A stretch of 64,000 nucleotides of DNA from Pedococcus cremeus (GCF_900111375.1 NZ_FOHB01000004.1:62001-126000), one strand, 5' to 3'; shown: positions 43,827 through 52,607, counted from the stretch's first letter. Program-made: numbers and translations. Notes: generated from the sequence alone by a model not told the origin.

Positions 43827-44762
43827 TCAGGCAGCGGACCGCGTGCCGTACGAGCCGCGCTCCAGGTCCGCGACCACGGTGGGGCGGTGCGGCCGCCATC
43901 CCAGGCCCCGCCGGGTGCGTTCAGCGGAGACTCGCTGGTCGCACGCGAGCGCCTCGGCGAAGGGCTCGCCGAGGACGGCGGCCGCCTCGGCGAGCGGCCA
44001 GGCACGAGTACCCGACACACCGGCGGCCGTCGCGGCTGCCGCCGCGATCTCCCGGGTGTCGACGCCCTCTTCGGCGACGCCGTGCAGGACGCTTCCCGCC
44101 GGTGCGCTCCGTAGGGCCATGACGAAGAGGTCGGCCAAGTCGTCGACGTGCACCATGGGCCACCTCACCAGACCCTCACCCACGTGGCGCCCGGCGCCGT
44201 CCTCACGAGCGCGATCCACCAGCAGGGCAGGTATGCCGCCGCCACGCCCGTGGGCCACGCCCGGGCGGATGACCAGGCCCCGGACCCCTTCTGCCGCGGC
44301 CGCCAGCACCCGCCCCTCGAGGCGATGGCGGTAGCCGACCAGGGGCAGGGGCCGGGTCGGGCTGTCCTCGTCGAGCAGGTCGGCCTCGCCCTCCAGGGCA
44401 CCCAGCACCCAGGCGCCGCTGGTGTAGAGCAGGGTGCGGCCGGTGTCCCGCAGCGGCGAGAGCAGCGCCTCGAGTGCCGCCGCGTCGGCTGCCTCGTCGC
44501 CCAGTGGCGTGGCCAGGTGGACGACGGCGTCCACGTCCGGCGTCACGGACGCCCGCACGGAAGCGGGGTCGCGCAAGTCCCCCTCCACCGTGTCGACTCG
44601 GTAATCGAGGGCGTGTGAGCCGTCGGCTGGGCGGACCAGCGCTACGACGGCATGGCCTTCATCGAGCAGTCGCCCGGTCACGACGTGACCGAGGTAGCCG
44701 CTCGCGCCGATGACGAGCAGGCGCTGGTGGGGGCGGGCGTGGGGGTCCTGGGGGTGGCGCAT
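43827..44762 (-). CDS. NAD(P)-dependent epimerase/dehydratase (extended SDR)
   Basis: A 311-residue Rossmann-fold SDR. The nucleotide-binding glycine motif is LVIGASGYLGHVVTGRLLDEG (about residues 16-36). The usual YxxxK is represented by the segment PLPLVGYRHRLEGRVL, where Arg stands near the Lys position, so catalytic status is uncertain; it may act as an NmrA-like or atypical SDR. Divergent from a TetR gene with two palindromes between, so it is the probable target of that repressor. Confidence 0.85.
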   Translation of the reverse strand: MRHPQDPHARPHQRLLVIGASGYLGHVVTGRLLDEGHAVVALVRPADGSHALDYRVDTVEGDLRDPASVRASVTPDVDAVVHLATPLGDEAADAAALEALLSPLRDTGRTLLYTSGAWVLGALEGEADLLDEDSPTRPLPLVGYRHRLEGRVLAAAAEGVRGLVIRPGVAHGRGGGIPALLVDRAREDGAGRHVGEGLVRWPMVHVDDLADLFVMALRSAPAGSVLHGVAEEGVDTREIAAAAATAAGVSGTRAWPLAEAAAVLGEPFAEALACDQRVSAERTRRGLGWRPHRPTVVADLERGSYGTRSAA

Positions 44763-44789
44763 GAGATCTCCTCCTGACGAATGCTTAGC

Positions 44790-44834
44790 GGACTGTGGTC
44801 CGTTTAGATTGCCGAAGGTAGTGGACTACAGTCC
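44790..44834. promoter_or_regulatory. Paired TetR operators in the epimerase/tetR divergent promoter
   Basis: Two 12-bp dyads GGACTGTGGTCC (44790-44801) and GGACTACAGTCC (44823-44834), both followed by CCG-like flanks and TTAG (GTTTAG and GGTTAG). Their centres are 33 bp apart, three helical turns, so two dimers would bind the same DNA face. They sit between the divergent start codons at 44762 and 44882 and are AT-richer than the surroundings. Assignment to the adjacent TetR is inferred. Confidence 0.75.
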
Positions 44835-44881
44835 GGTTAGTCAACGGCTCTCCGTTGTCGCAACCCACCCGAGGAGGCTCC

Positions 44882-45568
44882 GTGCCGACGCCACCCACCG
44901 GTATGCCGCTCGTCCCGACGCCGCGGGCACCGCAGCGAAAGGAGCGGGCCGACGCGGCCCGTAACCGCCAGCGGGTGCTGCTCGCGGCCGAGGAGCTGTT
45001 CGCCAGACGGTCGGTGGAGTCCGTGACGATGGACGACATCGCAGCGGCCGCCGGCGTCGGAAAGGGAACGCTCTACCGGCGCTTCACCGACAAGGGAGGC
45101 TTGGCGGCCGAGCTGCTGAGCGAGCGTGGGGCCGAGCTGCAGAGGGCCATCCTCGAGGGACCAGCGCCTCTCGGCCCCGGCCCGGCGGCCGGAGCAGACT
45201 CCGGCGCAGGTACCAGCGCAGGTACCGGCGCAGGCACCGCGGCGGATCCCGCCGCGCGGCTCGAGGCGTTCTGCGCGGCCTACCTCGCCTTCCAGGAACG
45301 TCACCTCGACCTCGTCCTCCTTTCGGAGACCTCGAGCCCCGGCGGGCGACTGCGGAAGCGGTCGTACGAGTTCTGGCGCCAGCACACCGAGGTGCTGCTC
45401 CGCGCGGCACACGTTCCCGACGCGCGCGTGCGCGCCGAGGTGCTGCTCGCCGCTCTGTCCGCCGAGCAGGTGCGCCACTGGACCAGGAACGAAGGTCGCA
45501 CCCTGGACGACCTCACCGTCGCACTGACGGGGGTGGTGCGCAGTCTCATCGGCAGCCCAGCCGCGTGA
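44882..45568 (+). CDS. TetR-family transcriptional regulator
   Basis: A 228-residue repressor. The N-terminal helix-turn-helix reads AARNRQRVLLAAEELFARRS then VTMDDIAAAAGVGKGTLYRR with a following FTDKGGL. An inserted Ala/Gly/Thr repeat (ADSGAGTSAGTGAGTAADPA) of 6-residue periodicity lies between the domains, probably a flexible linker. GTG at 44882 has a perfect AGGAGG; an upstream TTG at 44855 is less likely. It probably represses itself and the divergent epimerase gene. Confidence 0.9.
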   Translation: MPTPPTGMPLVPTPRAPQRKERADAARNRQRVLLAAEELFARRSVESVTMDDIAAAAGVGKGTLYRRFTDKGGLAAELLSERGAELQRAILEGPAPLGPGPAAGADSGAGTSAGTGAGTAADPAARLEAFCAAYLAFQERHLDLVLLSETSSPGGRLRKRSYEFWRQHTEVLLRAAHVPDARVRAEVLLAALSAEQVRHWTRNEGRTLDDLTVALTGVVRSLIGSPAA

Positions 45569-45679
45569 AGGCGGAGCGGTCGGGTCCCGGTACGCTGACG
45601 ACCCGGATCGAGGACACCGTGGCACCGAACGCTGGCGCCCGAGGCGGTGTCACTCGATCCCGCGGCCCCCAGGAGCCGC

Positions 45680-45752
45680 GGGCCTCTAGCTCAATTGGCA
45701 GAGCTGCGGACTTTTAATCCGTAGGTTGTGGGTTCGAGCCCCACGGGGCCCA
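45680..45752 (+). tRNA. tRNA-Lys (anticodon TTT)
   Basis: A 73-nt cloverleaf: acceptor GGGCCTC (45680-45686) with GGGGCCC (45745-45751) and discriminator A; D-arm AGCTCAATTGGCAGAGCT; anticodon loop CTTTTAA giving anticodon TTT; T-loop GGTTCGAGCC. CCA is not encoded. A GC-rich dyad (CCGCGG ... CCGCGG) precedes it. No duplicated 3' end was seen nearby, so there is no sign of an integrated element. Confidence 0.95.
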
Positions 45753-45769
45753 CTGGCATTTACCGCTGG

Positions 45770-46420
45770 TCAGAGCCCCAAAACGTCTTCTTCGAGGGCC
45801 GACGCCATCTGGTCGGCAACGCTCAGCTCGTCCGGTCGGCCGCTCTGGCGCAGGCCGGTGACGACCCCTTCGCGGTCGGCCCGTGACCGGTTCTGGCTGA
45901 GTTTCGCCTTCCCCTCGACCTTCGACACGGTCAGCTCCACACCGACGATTCCGCGCAGCTGTCCCTCGATGTACGCGCTTGGTGCGTCGGTGACGTGCCA
46001 GGGCGCCGGGCGTCGCTGCTCGTGTTCGTTGGTCAGCTCCTCGACGGCCATGCGGAGCCACTCTGGGTCGTGATGCGCGCGCGCCATGCCGGTCAGGTGA
46101 ACGGCGCTGTAGTTCCAGGTGGGCACGACCTTGCCGTGCTCTGCCTTCGCGGCGTACCACGTCGGAGACACGTAGGCGTCGGGGCCCGTGACGATGAGGA
46201 GCGCTGGTGTCTCGGAACCGATCTCGCGCCAGTGGGGATTCGCCTTCGCGACGTGGGCGATCACCGTGTCGTCTCGCCAGATCACCGGCAGGTAGGTGGC
46301 GGAGGGGGCCGCAGCGTGACCATTGGTCACCAACCAGCCTGCGCGCACATCAGCGACGAGAGCGCGCAGCTCCTCTTCGTCCTCTGCGAGGTTGAACGGC
46401 GGTGTGTACACGGTTCTCAC
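45770..46420 (-). CDS. PaiB-like FMN-binding protein
   Basis: A 216-residue split-barrel flavin-binding protein of the family that includes Bacillus PaiB (called FMN-binding negative transcriptional regulator). Seen are MRTVYTPPFNLAEDEEELRA, the FMN-loop region WLVTNGHAAAPSATYLPVIW, and the family hallmark YVSPTWYAAKAEHGKVVPTW followed by NYSAVHLTG. GTG at 46420. Convergent with the tRNA. Role uncertain. Confidence 0.88.
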   Translation of the reverse strand: MRTVYTPPFNLAEDEEELRALVADVRAGWLVTNGHAAAPSATYLPVIWRDDTVIAHVAKANPHWREIGSETPALLIVTGPDAYVSPTWYAAKAEHGKVVPTWNYSAVHLTGMARAHHDPEWLRMAVEELTNEHEQRRPAPWHVTDAPSAYIEGQLRGIVGVELTVSKVEGKAKLSQNRSRADREGVVTGLRQSGRPDELSVADQMASALEEDVLGL

Positions 46421-46520
46421 GCTAGATGACGACCACAGCGCTGAGGGTGAGGCGCAGCCAGACGGTGCCAGCAGGGGTGGCTCTCACCTCGCTCGGCAAC
46501 GGATCACGACGGCGACCTGG

Positions 46521-47000
46521 TCAGCCTGGCCCGAGGAAGAGAGCGACCGTGACGCCGAACAGGACGTGGGCGGCCAGACCAACGGTCGCGGTCTGCGGCC
46601 CGTAGTTCCGGCCCAGGAAGCCTGGAGCCTCCATGAGGGCGACCTCCGTTGCGTCGCTGACGTCGTTGCCCATCCGCGGGTGGACGAGCGGCAGCAGCAC
46701 GTTGATGAGGGCGGTGCCCGCGAAGACGCCGTGCCCGGCCCCGAACAGGGCCCCGAGCCACCAGTCGTGGCGGCCCACCGCCGCGAACAGCGCGAGGTAG
46801 ACCAGGGCGAACAGCTCACCGAAGAGCAGGTGGAGCGCATAGCCCAGCGCCTTGGCTCTCGTGCGGTCGGCGGTCACCGCCGTGCCGAGCAGGAAGGGCA
46901 GGTCGATGCGCGTGAGGTGCAGCTCCGTGGCCGCGCGCAGCACAGAGGTGAGGACCACGGTGCCCACGAGGCCGCCGGCCACGGTCTGGAGGACGGTCAT
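46521..47000 (-). CDS. Four-helix membrane protein of unknown function
   Basis: A 159-residue membrane protein with about four hydrophobic segments (VAGGLVGTVVLTSVLRA, LFGELFALVYLALFAAV, ALFGAGHGVFAGTALINVLL and VGLAAHVLFGVTVALFLG) and the notable central RIDLPFLLGTAVTADRTRAK. No family recognised. ATG at 47000 overlaps the GH15 stop (ATGA); last gene of the folE operon. Confidence 0.75.
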   Translation of the reverse strand: MTVLQTVAGGLVGTVVLTSVLRAATELHLTRIDLPFLLGTAVTADRTRAKALGYALHLLFGELFALVYLALFAAVGRHDWWLGALFGAGHGVFAGTALINVLLPLVHPRMGNDVSDATEVALMEAPGFLGRNYGPQTATVGLAAHVLFGVTVALFLGPG

Positions 47001-48865
47001 GGTGCATCGAGCAGGGCCGAGACCTCGGCGGCGGCGCTGATGAGGGCCAGGTGGCTCAGTCCCTGGGGCAGGTTGCCGAGGAAGTCCCCGGTCTCGGGGT
47101 CGATCTCCTCCGCCAGCAGACCGACGTCGTTGGTGAGAGCCACGAGCCGGTCCACGAGGGCGGCCGCCTCCGCCACTTGGCCGGTGCGCGCCAGCGCCTG
47201 GGCCAGCCAGAACGCGCAGGCGACGAAGGCACCCTCGCCACCGGCCAGGCCGTCCTCGCCGGTGTAGCGCTGAAGGAGGTCTCCGCGCCCCAGGCCTCGG
47301 CGGATGGCGGCCACGGTGGCGCGCCACCGCTCGGACGTGCTGTCGCCGTAGCCGGCCAGCAGCCCGAGCAGCACGCTGGCGTCGAGGTCGTCGCTGCCGG
47401 CCGACCGGGTGTAGCTGCCGACACGTGCCGAGTAGCAGCGCTGCTCGACGAAAGCGGCACACGCCGCTGCCTCGGTTCGCCAGTGACTCTGCCGGCCGCT
47501 CGGGAGCAGCCCAAGAGAGGCCATGCGGTCGGCCCGGTCCAGGGCCACCCAACACATCATCGTGGAGTGGGTGAAGTGCCGTGGGGCACTCCGCACCTCC
47601 CAGATGCCCGCGTCAGGCTCGCGCCACCTGTCGGCGACCAGCTCGGCGACCTGCGCCAGGCGACGTCCGATGTCGGGATCGAGCGTGCCTCCGGCCTGCA
47701 CGTGCAGCCACACACAGTCCATCAGCTCGCCGTAGGAGTCGAGCTGCAGCTGGGTCGCGGCGGCGTTGCCGACCCGGACCGGTCGAGAGTCCCGGTACCC
47801 CTGCACCGGCAGCACCCGTTCGCGGGCCCGCGGGCCCCCGTCGAGGCGGTAGAGCGGTTGCAGCCGTGGGTGGGTGAGCTGAGTGGCCTGCAGCAACCAC
47901 CAGAAGTACGCCTCGGCCTCCGGCGTACAACCCAGCCGCAACAACGTCCCCAACGTGAAGGCGGCGTCCCGGACCCAGGAGTAGCGGTAGTCCCAGTTCC
48001 GCGCTCCCCCGATCAGCTCCGGCAACGAGGTGGTCGCCGCTGCCGCCACCGCGCCCGATGGGCTGAAGATCAGTGACTTCAGGACCAAGGCGCTGCGAAG
48101 CACACTGTCGTCCCACGGCCCGTGACACGCCAGTGTGCCGGACCACCGGCGCCACTCCTCGACGGTGAAGTCGAACCGTTCCTCCAGGTCGGCGGCCGTG
48201 GGCAGCACCAGCGGCTCCCCGAATGCGCCGCACAGCGCAACCACGCTGCGGGACCCGGCCGTGGTCGTGAAGGCGCCACAGATGCGCCCGTCCACCGTCG
48301 ACGGCATACCGGCGTTGACCGGGAGCACGGCGACGGCCTCGGCCCCTGCGGTGGCGACCGGCACGCCAGCCCTGCGGCCAAGCCGTACCCGCCGCTGGCC
48401 GAAGCCGAACCGCACGTCCACCGACCAGGCCATGGAGACGCTGCCCGTCACTCCCTCCACGCGGCGCTGGAGCTCACGCATCGGTCCCAGCCGGCGCCCT
48501 TTGAAGGTGAGGGCGTCGAGCACACGGACCGAACCCGACGCCGTGTGGAACACAGTTTCCAGCACGTCGGTGCCCGGCAGGTAGCGACGGTGCACCGTGT
48601 ACGCCTCCACCGGCGCCACCGTGAAGGACCCGCCCCGACCAGGGTCGAGCAGCGCGGCGAGAAACGCGTCCGAGTCGAGGTTGGGCCAGGCGAGCCAGTC
48701 GATGGCGCCGTCCTCCGCCACGAGGGCGATGCTGCGGCCGTCACCCAGTGCCGCGTAGCTGCGCAGCGGCAGGAACCCACCCTCGCGGCGGGGCGCCGGG
48801 ACTGCAGAAGCCTGTCCGCCGGCCCGCGACCGGCCTTCGGCAGCCGGGGCGCCGTCGTTCCTCAT
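46997..48865 (-). CDS. Glycoside hydrolase family 15 protein (glucoamylase/trehalase type)
   Basis: A 622-residue inverting alpha-glucosidase. The N-terminal beta-domain has RSYAALGDGRSIALVAEDGA and IDWLAWPNLDS; the (alpha/alpha)6 barrel has the catalytic-region motifs ARNWDYRYSWVRDAAFTL and EEIDPETGDFLGNLPQGLSH. Actinobacterial members of this type include trehalases, so trehalose or a maltooligosaccharide is the likely substrate. No signal peptide, so it is cytoplasmic. ATG at 48865 overlaps the reductase stop, and its own stop overlaps the membrane gene start. Confidence 0.9.
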   Translation of the reverse strand: MRNDGAPAAEGRSRAGGQASAVPAPRREGGFLPLRSYAALGDGRSIALVAEDGAIDWLAWPNLDSDAFLAALLDPGRGGSFTVAPVEAYTVHRRYLPGTDVLETVFHTASGSVRVLDALTFKGRRLGPMRELQRRVEGVTGSVSMAWSVDVRFGFGQRRVRLGRRAGVPVATAGAEAVAVLPVNAGMPSTVDGRICGAFTTTAGSRSVVALCGAFGEPLVLPTAADLEERFDFTVEEWRRWSGTLACHGPWDDSVLRSALVLKSLIFSPSGAVAAAATTSLPELIGGARNWDYRYSWVRDAAFTLGTLLRLGCTPEAEAYFWWLLQATQLTHPRLQPLYRLDGGPRARERVLPVQGYRDSRPVRVGNAAATQLQLDSYGELMDCVWLHVQAGGTLDPDIGRRLAQVAELVADRWREPDAGIWEVRSAPRHFTHSTMMCWVALDRADRMASLGLLPSGRQSHWRTEAAACAAFVEQRCYSARVGSYTRSAGSDDLDASVLLGLLAGYGDSTSERWRATVAAIRRGLGRGDLLQRYTGEDGLAGGEGAFVACAFWLAQALARTGQVAEAAALVDRLVALTNDVGLLAEEIDPETGDFLGNLPQGLSHLALISAAAEVSALLDAP

Positions 48866-50106
48866 GTCCGTACCGAGGCGTCCAGGTCGGGCAGCGGCAC
48901 GTCGGGGTCGGCCAGGAGCGAGAGGTCGACGAGGGAGCCGGAGCGGATGAGGTCCTGCACTGCGTCCATCTGGCCCCACTCGTTCACGCCCATGCCGGCC
49001 GCCACCCGCCCGTCCCTGAGCCAGAAGGCCATGAACCGGCCGGAGGCCTCGTCACCGCGCACCACAACATCATGCGCCACCGTGGGATCCACCCATCCCG
49101 TGTACTCGAGGCCGAGGTCGTACTGGTCGCTGAAGAAGTAGGGCAGCCGGTCGTACGGCGCGTCCACGCCGAGGATGGACGCGGCCACGGTCTCGGGCTG
49201 GTGGAGCGCGTTGTCCCAGTGCTCGACACGCAGGTGACGACCCAGCGTCGGGTGCCAGGCGTTGGCCGTGTCACCGGCCGCGTAGACGTCCGGAGCCGAG
49301 CTGCGCAGGCCGGCGTCGACCACGATGCCGTTGGACACCTCGAGCCCCGAGCGCTGGGCCAGCTCCGTGCGGGGCTGGGCGCCGATGCCGACGACGACGA
49401 CGTCGGCCGCGAGCACGGTGCCGTCGCCGAGCAGCACTGCGGCGACGCGGCCGTGACCCTGCGGCAGCAGGGCTCTGACCTCCACACCGCCGCGTACGTC
49501 GACGCCCCGGTCGCGGTGCGCCCTGAGCAGCACGTCCGCCATCCGGGTGCCCAGCACGCGCTCCATCGGCACCGGCGCCTGCTCGAGCACGGTGACCTCC
49601 GCACCCCGCGACCTCGCCGCGGCGGCGACCTCCAGCCCGATCCAGCCACCGCCGATGACGACGGTGCGCGGAGCCCCCGCCAGCGCGGCATACAGCGCAG
49701 TGCTGTCCTCGACGGTGCGCAGGTGGTGGACACCTCCGAGGTCTGAGCCCTCCACGCGGAGCCGTCGTGGCGCCGCGCCGGTGGTGAGCACCAGGGACTC
49801 GTAGCGGAGGGATGCCGAGCCCGTGAGGGAGACCCGGTGGGCCCGCACGTCGACGTCGGTGACCGGGCAGTCCGTGATGAGGTCCACGTCGTGCTCGGCG
49901 TACCAGCCCTCGGGGTGGACCTGGACCTTCTCGCCGACCGGGCCGTCGATGAGGCCCTCCTTCGACAGGGCGGGCCGCTCGTAGGGCAGGTGGCGCTCCT
50001 CCCCGACCAGCACGATCCCGCCGCCGTACCCGCCCGCCCTCAGCGCCTCGGCCGTCTTCGCGCCGGCGAGGCCGGCTCCGACGATCACCACATCGTTCGC
50101 ACTCAT
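48862..50106 (-). CDS. FAD-dependent ferredoxin/rubredoxin reductase-like oxidoreductase
   Basis: A 414-residue NAD(P)H-dependent flavoprotein. FAD-binding DVVIVGAGLAGAKTAEALRA at the N terminus, NAD-binding TVVIGGGWIGLEVAAAARSR (about 148-167), the second FAD motif DVYAAGDTANAWH and a C-terminal reductase domain. Similar enzymes pass electrons to ferredoxins of P450 or dioxygenase systems, but no such partner is adjacent. ATG at 50106. Second gene of the folE operon. Confidence 0.9.
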   Translation of the reverse strand: MSANDVVIVGAGLAGAKTAEALRAGGYGGGIVLVGEERHLPYERPALSKEGLIDGPVGEKVQVHPEGWYAEHDVDLITDCPVTDVDVRAHRVSLTGSASLRYESLVLTTGAAPRRLRVEGSDLGGVHHLRTVEDSTALYAALAGAPRTVVIGGGWIGLEVAAAARSRGAEVTVLEQAPVPMERVLGTRMADVLLRAHRDRGVDVRGGVEVRALLPQGHGRVAAVLLGDGTVLAADVVVVGIGAQPRTELAQRSGLEVSNGIVVDAGLRSSAPDVYAAGDTANAWHPTLGRHLRVEHWDNALHQPETVAASILGVDAPYDRLPYFFSDQYDLGLEYTGWVDPTVAHDVVVRGDEASGRFMAFWLRDGRVAAGMGVNEWGQMDAVQDLIRSGSLVDLSLLADPDVPLPDLDASVRT

Positions 50107-50131
50107 GAGATCTCCTGAGTCCCTTGGCCTG

Positions 50132-50788
50132 TCAGCGTCGGTAGGTGAGAGCGAGGAACTCTGCGTGGGAACGGCCGTCGTCGCGCAACGTTCCCAGCAG
50201 GCTGGACGTGATCGTGGTGGTGCCCGGGGCCTGGACACCGCGAAGCGTCATGCACAGGTGCTCGGCCTCGATGACGACGCCGACGCCTGCGGGCTCGAGC
50301 TGCTCCTGCAGCCAGCCGGCGACCTGTGTGGTGAGTCGCTCCTGGACCTGCGGCCGGTGCGAGAAGTGCTCCAGCACCCGCGCGAGCTTGGAGAGGCCCA
50401 GGATGCGCTCACCCGGCAGGTAGCCGATGTGGGCCGTGCCGACGAAGGGCAGCATGTGGTGCTCGCACAGCGACCGCATGGGTATGCCGCGGGCGACGAT
50501 GAGCTCGTCGTAGCCGCCGTCGTTCGGGAACGTCGTCAGCTCGAAGGGCCGAGGAGTGAGCAGCTCGGCCAGTGCGGCAGCCATCCGCTCGGGTGTGCGG
50601 CGCAGTGACTCGCCCTCGAGGTCGATGCCCAGACCGCTGAGGAGCAACCGAGCGCCCGAGACGGCTGTCTCCGGAGCGCGGTGCGGCCTCGGCCTGCCTG
50701 CTCGTATGCCGCGCGCCGCCTTCTCGAGCGGGTGTGCGGGCTCGGCGCCGGCGGCCGCGGCGGTGCCGCTGATGGAGGTGGTCACCAT
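50132..50788 (-). CDS. folE: GTP cyclohydrolase I FolE
   Basis: Converts GTP to 7,8-dihydroneopterin triphosphate, first step of folate/pterin synthesis. The 218-residue protein has the signatures RTPERMAAALAELL, the zinc-binding RGIPMRSLCEHHMLPFVGTA (Cys, His) and GLSKLARVLEHFSHRPQVQERL, and the last zinc Cys in AEHLCMTLRGV. The first 40 residues are a Pro/Ala/Arg-rich leader. ATG at 50788 with GAGGAGAG upstream. First gene of a four-gene operon that is not a folate operon, so it may be a second, conditionally expressed folE. Confidence 0.93.
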   Translation of the reverse strand: MVTTSISGTAAAAGAEPAHPLEKAARGIRAGRPRPHRAPETAVSGARLLLSGLGIDLEGESLRRTPERMAAALAELLTPRPFELTTFPNDGGYDELIVARGIPMRSLCEHHMLPFVGTAHIGYLPGERILGLSKLARVLEHFSHRPQVQERLTTQVAGWLQEQLEPAGVGVVIEAEHLCMTLRGVQAPGTTTITSSLLGTLRDDGRSHAEFLALTYRR

Positions 50789-50862
50789 TGTGGGTCTCTC
50801 CTCGGTTCGCGTTCGGTCCTCGGCGACGCTGCGTCCGGCGGTGGCCGGGCGGCAGGGGGAGG

Positions 50863-50877
50863 CTGACACGGTGTTAG
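50863..50877. promoter_or_regulatory. Palindrome CTGACACGGTGTTAG upstream of folE
   Basis: A 15-bp near-perfect dyad 74 bp upstream of the folE start. A perfect version (CTGACACCGTGTCAG) occurs at 60250, 75 bp upstream of the doxX start in the same relative orientation, and both are followed on the gene side by CCTCCC. The shared word, position and flank indicate a common regulator. It also lies 56 bp upstream of the divergent methyltransferase gene. Confidence 0.65.
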
Positions 50878-50933
50878 AGGGCCCGGGGCGCGCGAGTCTT
50901 ACCGAGTTCCCGAGAGAGACCTACCCTGAGCGG

Positions 50934-51548
50934 ATGTCCTCAGACGTCTCCGCCCAGCTGCAGCAGTTCTACGACGCTGAGATGCGCGACCGGGCGTCTC
51001 GACCACTCGGTGACGAGCGGACGGACCGGGTCACGGCGTTCCTCGCACACTGTCGCGAGCGCGGCATCCGATCGGTGCTCGAGGTCGGTTGCGGCGCAGG
51101 CCGCGACGGCACCCTCATCGCGGACGGTGGGTTCGAGTACGTCGGTGTCGACGCCTCTCGCGAGGCCGTGACCGTATGCCGTGAGCTGGGCCTCGTGGCG
51201 GCTCAAGGGAGCGCCACTGCACTTCCGTTCGAGGCGGACCGGTTCGACGCCGCCTGGTCCATGAGCACCCTGATGCACCTGCCGGGGAACGCCTTGGCGA
51301 GGGCCCTGGCCGAGCTGCGACGTGTGGTCCGTCCCGGTGGCCTCGTGGAGATCGGCGTCTGGGGGCACACGTCGAACCGCGAGTGGGTGAAGCCCGACGG
51401 CCGGTTCTTCAAGCACCGGTCGGACGACGAGCTGCGCGGCGAGCTGGCGAACCTCGGAGAGGTCGTCGACTTCGCCACCTGGGACTGGTTCGACGACGGC
51501 GGCCACTACCAGTGGGCGAGAGTGGAAGTGGCCACGACCACGGCCTGA
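50934..51548 (+). CDS. Class I SAM-dependent methyltransferase
   Basis: A 204-residue methyltransferase of the type-11 group: motif I SVLEVGCGAGRDGTLIADGG, motif II YVGVDASREAV, the acidic GSATALPFEADRFDAAWSMS and the post-motif RRVVRPGGLVEIGVWG. ATG at 50934. Divergent from folE. The 3' end overlaps the convergent methyltransferase gene by 43 bp. Substrate unknown. Confidence 0.87.
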   Translation: MSSDVSAQLQQFYDAEMRDRASRPLGDERTDRVTAFLAHCRERGIRSVLEVGCGAGRDGTLIADGGFEYVGVDASREAVTVCRELGLVAAQGSATALPFEADRFDAAWSMSTLMHLPGNALARALAELRRVVRPGGLVEIGVWGHTSNREWVKPDGRFFKHRSDDELRGELANLGEVVDFATWDWFDDGGHYQWARVEVATTTA

Positions 51549-52165
51549 GCGTCGCGCTCGTGGGCGGCTGCCTGCCGTTCGAGCCGGGCGACCTCACCGA
51601 GGCCGACTGCCCGCAAGGCTCCCGCGACCTGGTCGACGCTTCGCCGGTAGCGCACCAGCACGACGTCGTGGCCGTGCCGACGGTAGGCCTGCGAGACGTC
51701 CTGGACGCCGGTTCCCGACTGGAAGGCGACCAGCACCACGCCGCCCGGACGAAGGACCCGACGGAACTCGGACATCGCGGAGGTCAGCGCCGCGTCGTCC
51801 CCGTGAATCGTCGAGTACCACGAGAAGACGCCGTCGAAGGACGCGTCGTCGAACGGCAGGTCGGTGATCGAGGCGACCTGCGTCGCGAACTCCGGGTGGT
51901 CCGCTCGCGCGCGTCGCACCATCTCCGGGGAGAGGTCGACCCCCTCGGCCACGCAGCCGAGCTCGGCCAGGAGCGGCAGCATCCGCCCGGCCCCACAGCC
52001 GGCGTCCAGCACCCGCCGGTCACCGGTCAGCAGCGAGGCGAAGTGCTCGACCATCGCCAGCTCGGGCGGCAGCTCGGGTTCGGTCGTCCGGAAGCGGTCG
52101 GCATACGTGTTCGCCACCTCGTCGTAGGCGACCCGGACGGCCTCGTCCGTCTGCGGGGCGTTCAT
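51506..52165 (-). CDS. Class I SAM-dependent methyltransferase
   Basis: A 219-residue methyltransferase: ANTYADRFRTTEPELPPELA, motif I VLDAGCGAGRMLPLLAELGC, motif II AEGVDLSPEMVRRARADHP, and ITDLPFDDASFDGVFSWYS with RRVLRPGGVVLVAFQSG. ATG at 52165 overlaps the stop of the upstream membrane gene (ATGA), so it is coupled to it. Tail-to-tail with another methyltransferase gene. Substrate unknown. Confidence 0.88.
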   Translation of the reverse strand: MNAPQTDEAVRVAYDEVANTYADRFRTTEPELPPELAMVEHFASLLTGDRRVLDAGCGAGRMLPLLAELGCVAEGVDLSPEMVRRARADHPEFATQVASITDLPFDDASFDGVFSWYSTIHGDDAALTSAMSEFRRVLRPGGVVLVAFQSGTGVQDVSQAYRRHGHDVVLVRYRRSVDQVAGALRAVGLGEVARLERQAAAHERDAQAVVVATSTLAHW

Positions 52166-52518
52166 GCGCCGACCGCCGTGGCAACAGGCACCATCTTGCG
52201 CCGGGTCCAGCCACGCACGGGGCCTCGGGTCACCGCGAGCGCCTGCACGACGTAGGCGAGCGCCAGCGGCGCGAGACGGCTCGGCTCGTCCGGGATGCCC
52301 GACATCGCCAGCACCGCACCGATGACGGCCACGACGACGAAGACACGACGCGCGAGCTCGCTGCGGCGGTAGATGCGGTAGAGCAGGAGCAGCGACACGA
52401 ATCCCCACAGCAGGTGTGGCCCGGGGCCGGCTTCCGGGTACGTCGTCAGCCACTCCTGCGCGACAACCGCTCCTGCACCGACGGCCAACCAGCCTCGAAC
52501 GACTGCCTTCTCCCCCAT
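52162..52518 (-). CDS. Small four-helix membrane protein
   Basis: A 118-residue membrane protein with about four hydrophobic segments (WLAVGAGAVVAQEWLTT, LLWGFVSLLLLYRIY, VFVVVAVIGAVLAMSGI and LAPLALAYVVQALAVT) and a basic C terminus. No family recognised. ATG at 52518. Coupled to the methyltransferase gene downstream. Confidence 0.68.
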   Translation of the reverse strand: MGEKAVVRGWLAVGAGAVVAQEWLTTYPEAGPGPHLLWGFVSLLLLYRIYRRSELARRVFVVVAVIGAVLAMSGIPDEPSRLAPLALAYVVQALAVTRGPVRGWTRRKMVPVATAVGA

Positions 52519-52607
52519 GGACGGAGTGTAGGGCCGGCCCACCCGGCGCCACCGGTCCTCGGTTCGATCATCGTGCCGAGGGGCGCCCGTAGGGGTAGAC
52601 ATGGGAG

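Noticed and set aside
44790-44834. DosR (hypoxia) boxes
   Set aside because: The GGACT half-site is shorter than the DosR consensus and a TetR gene lies directly next to the dyads.
45680-45752. tRNA-Lys as integration site of a mobile element
   Set aside because: No integrase, no duplicated tRNA 3' end and no composition change on either side.
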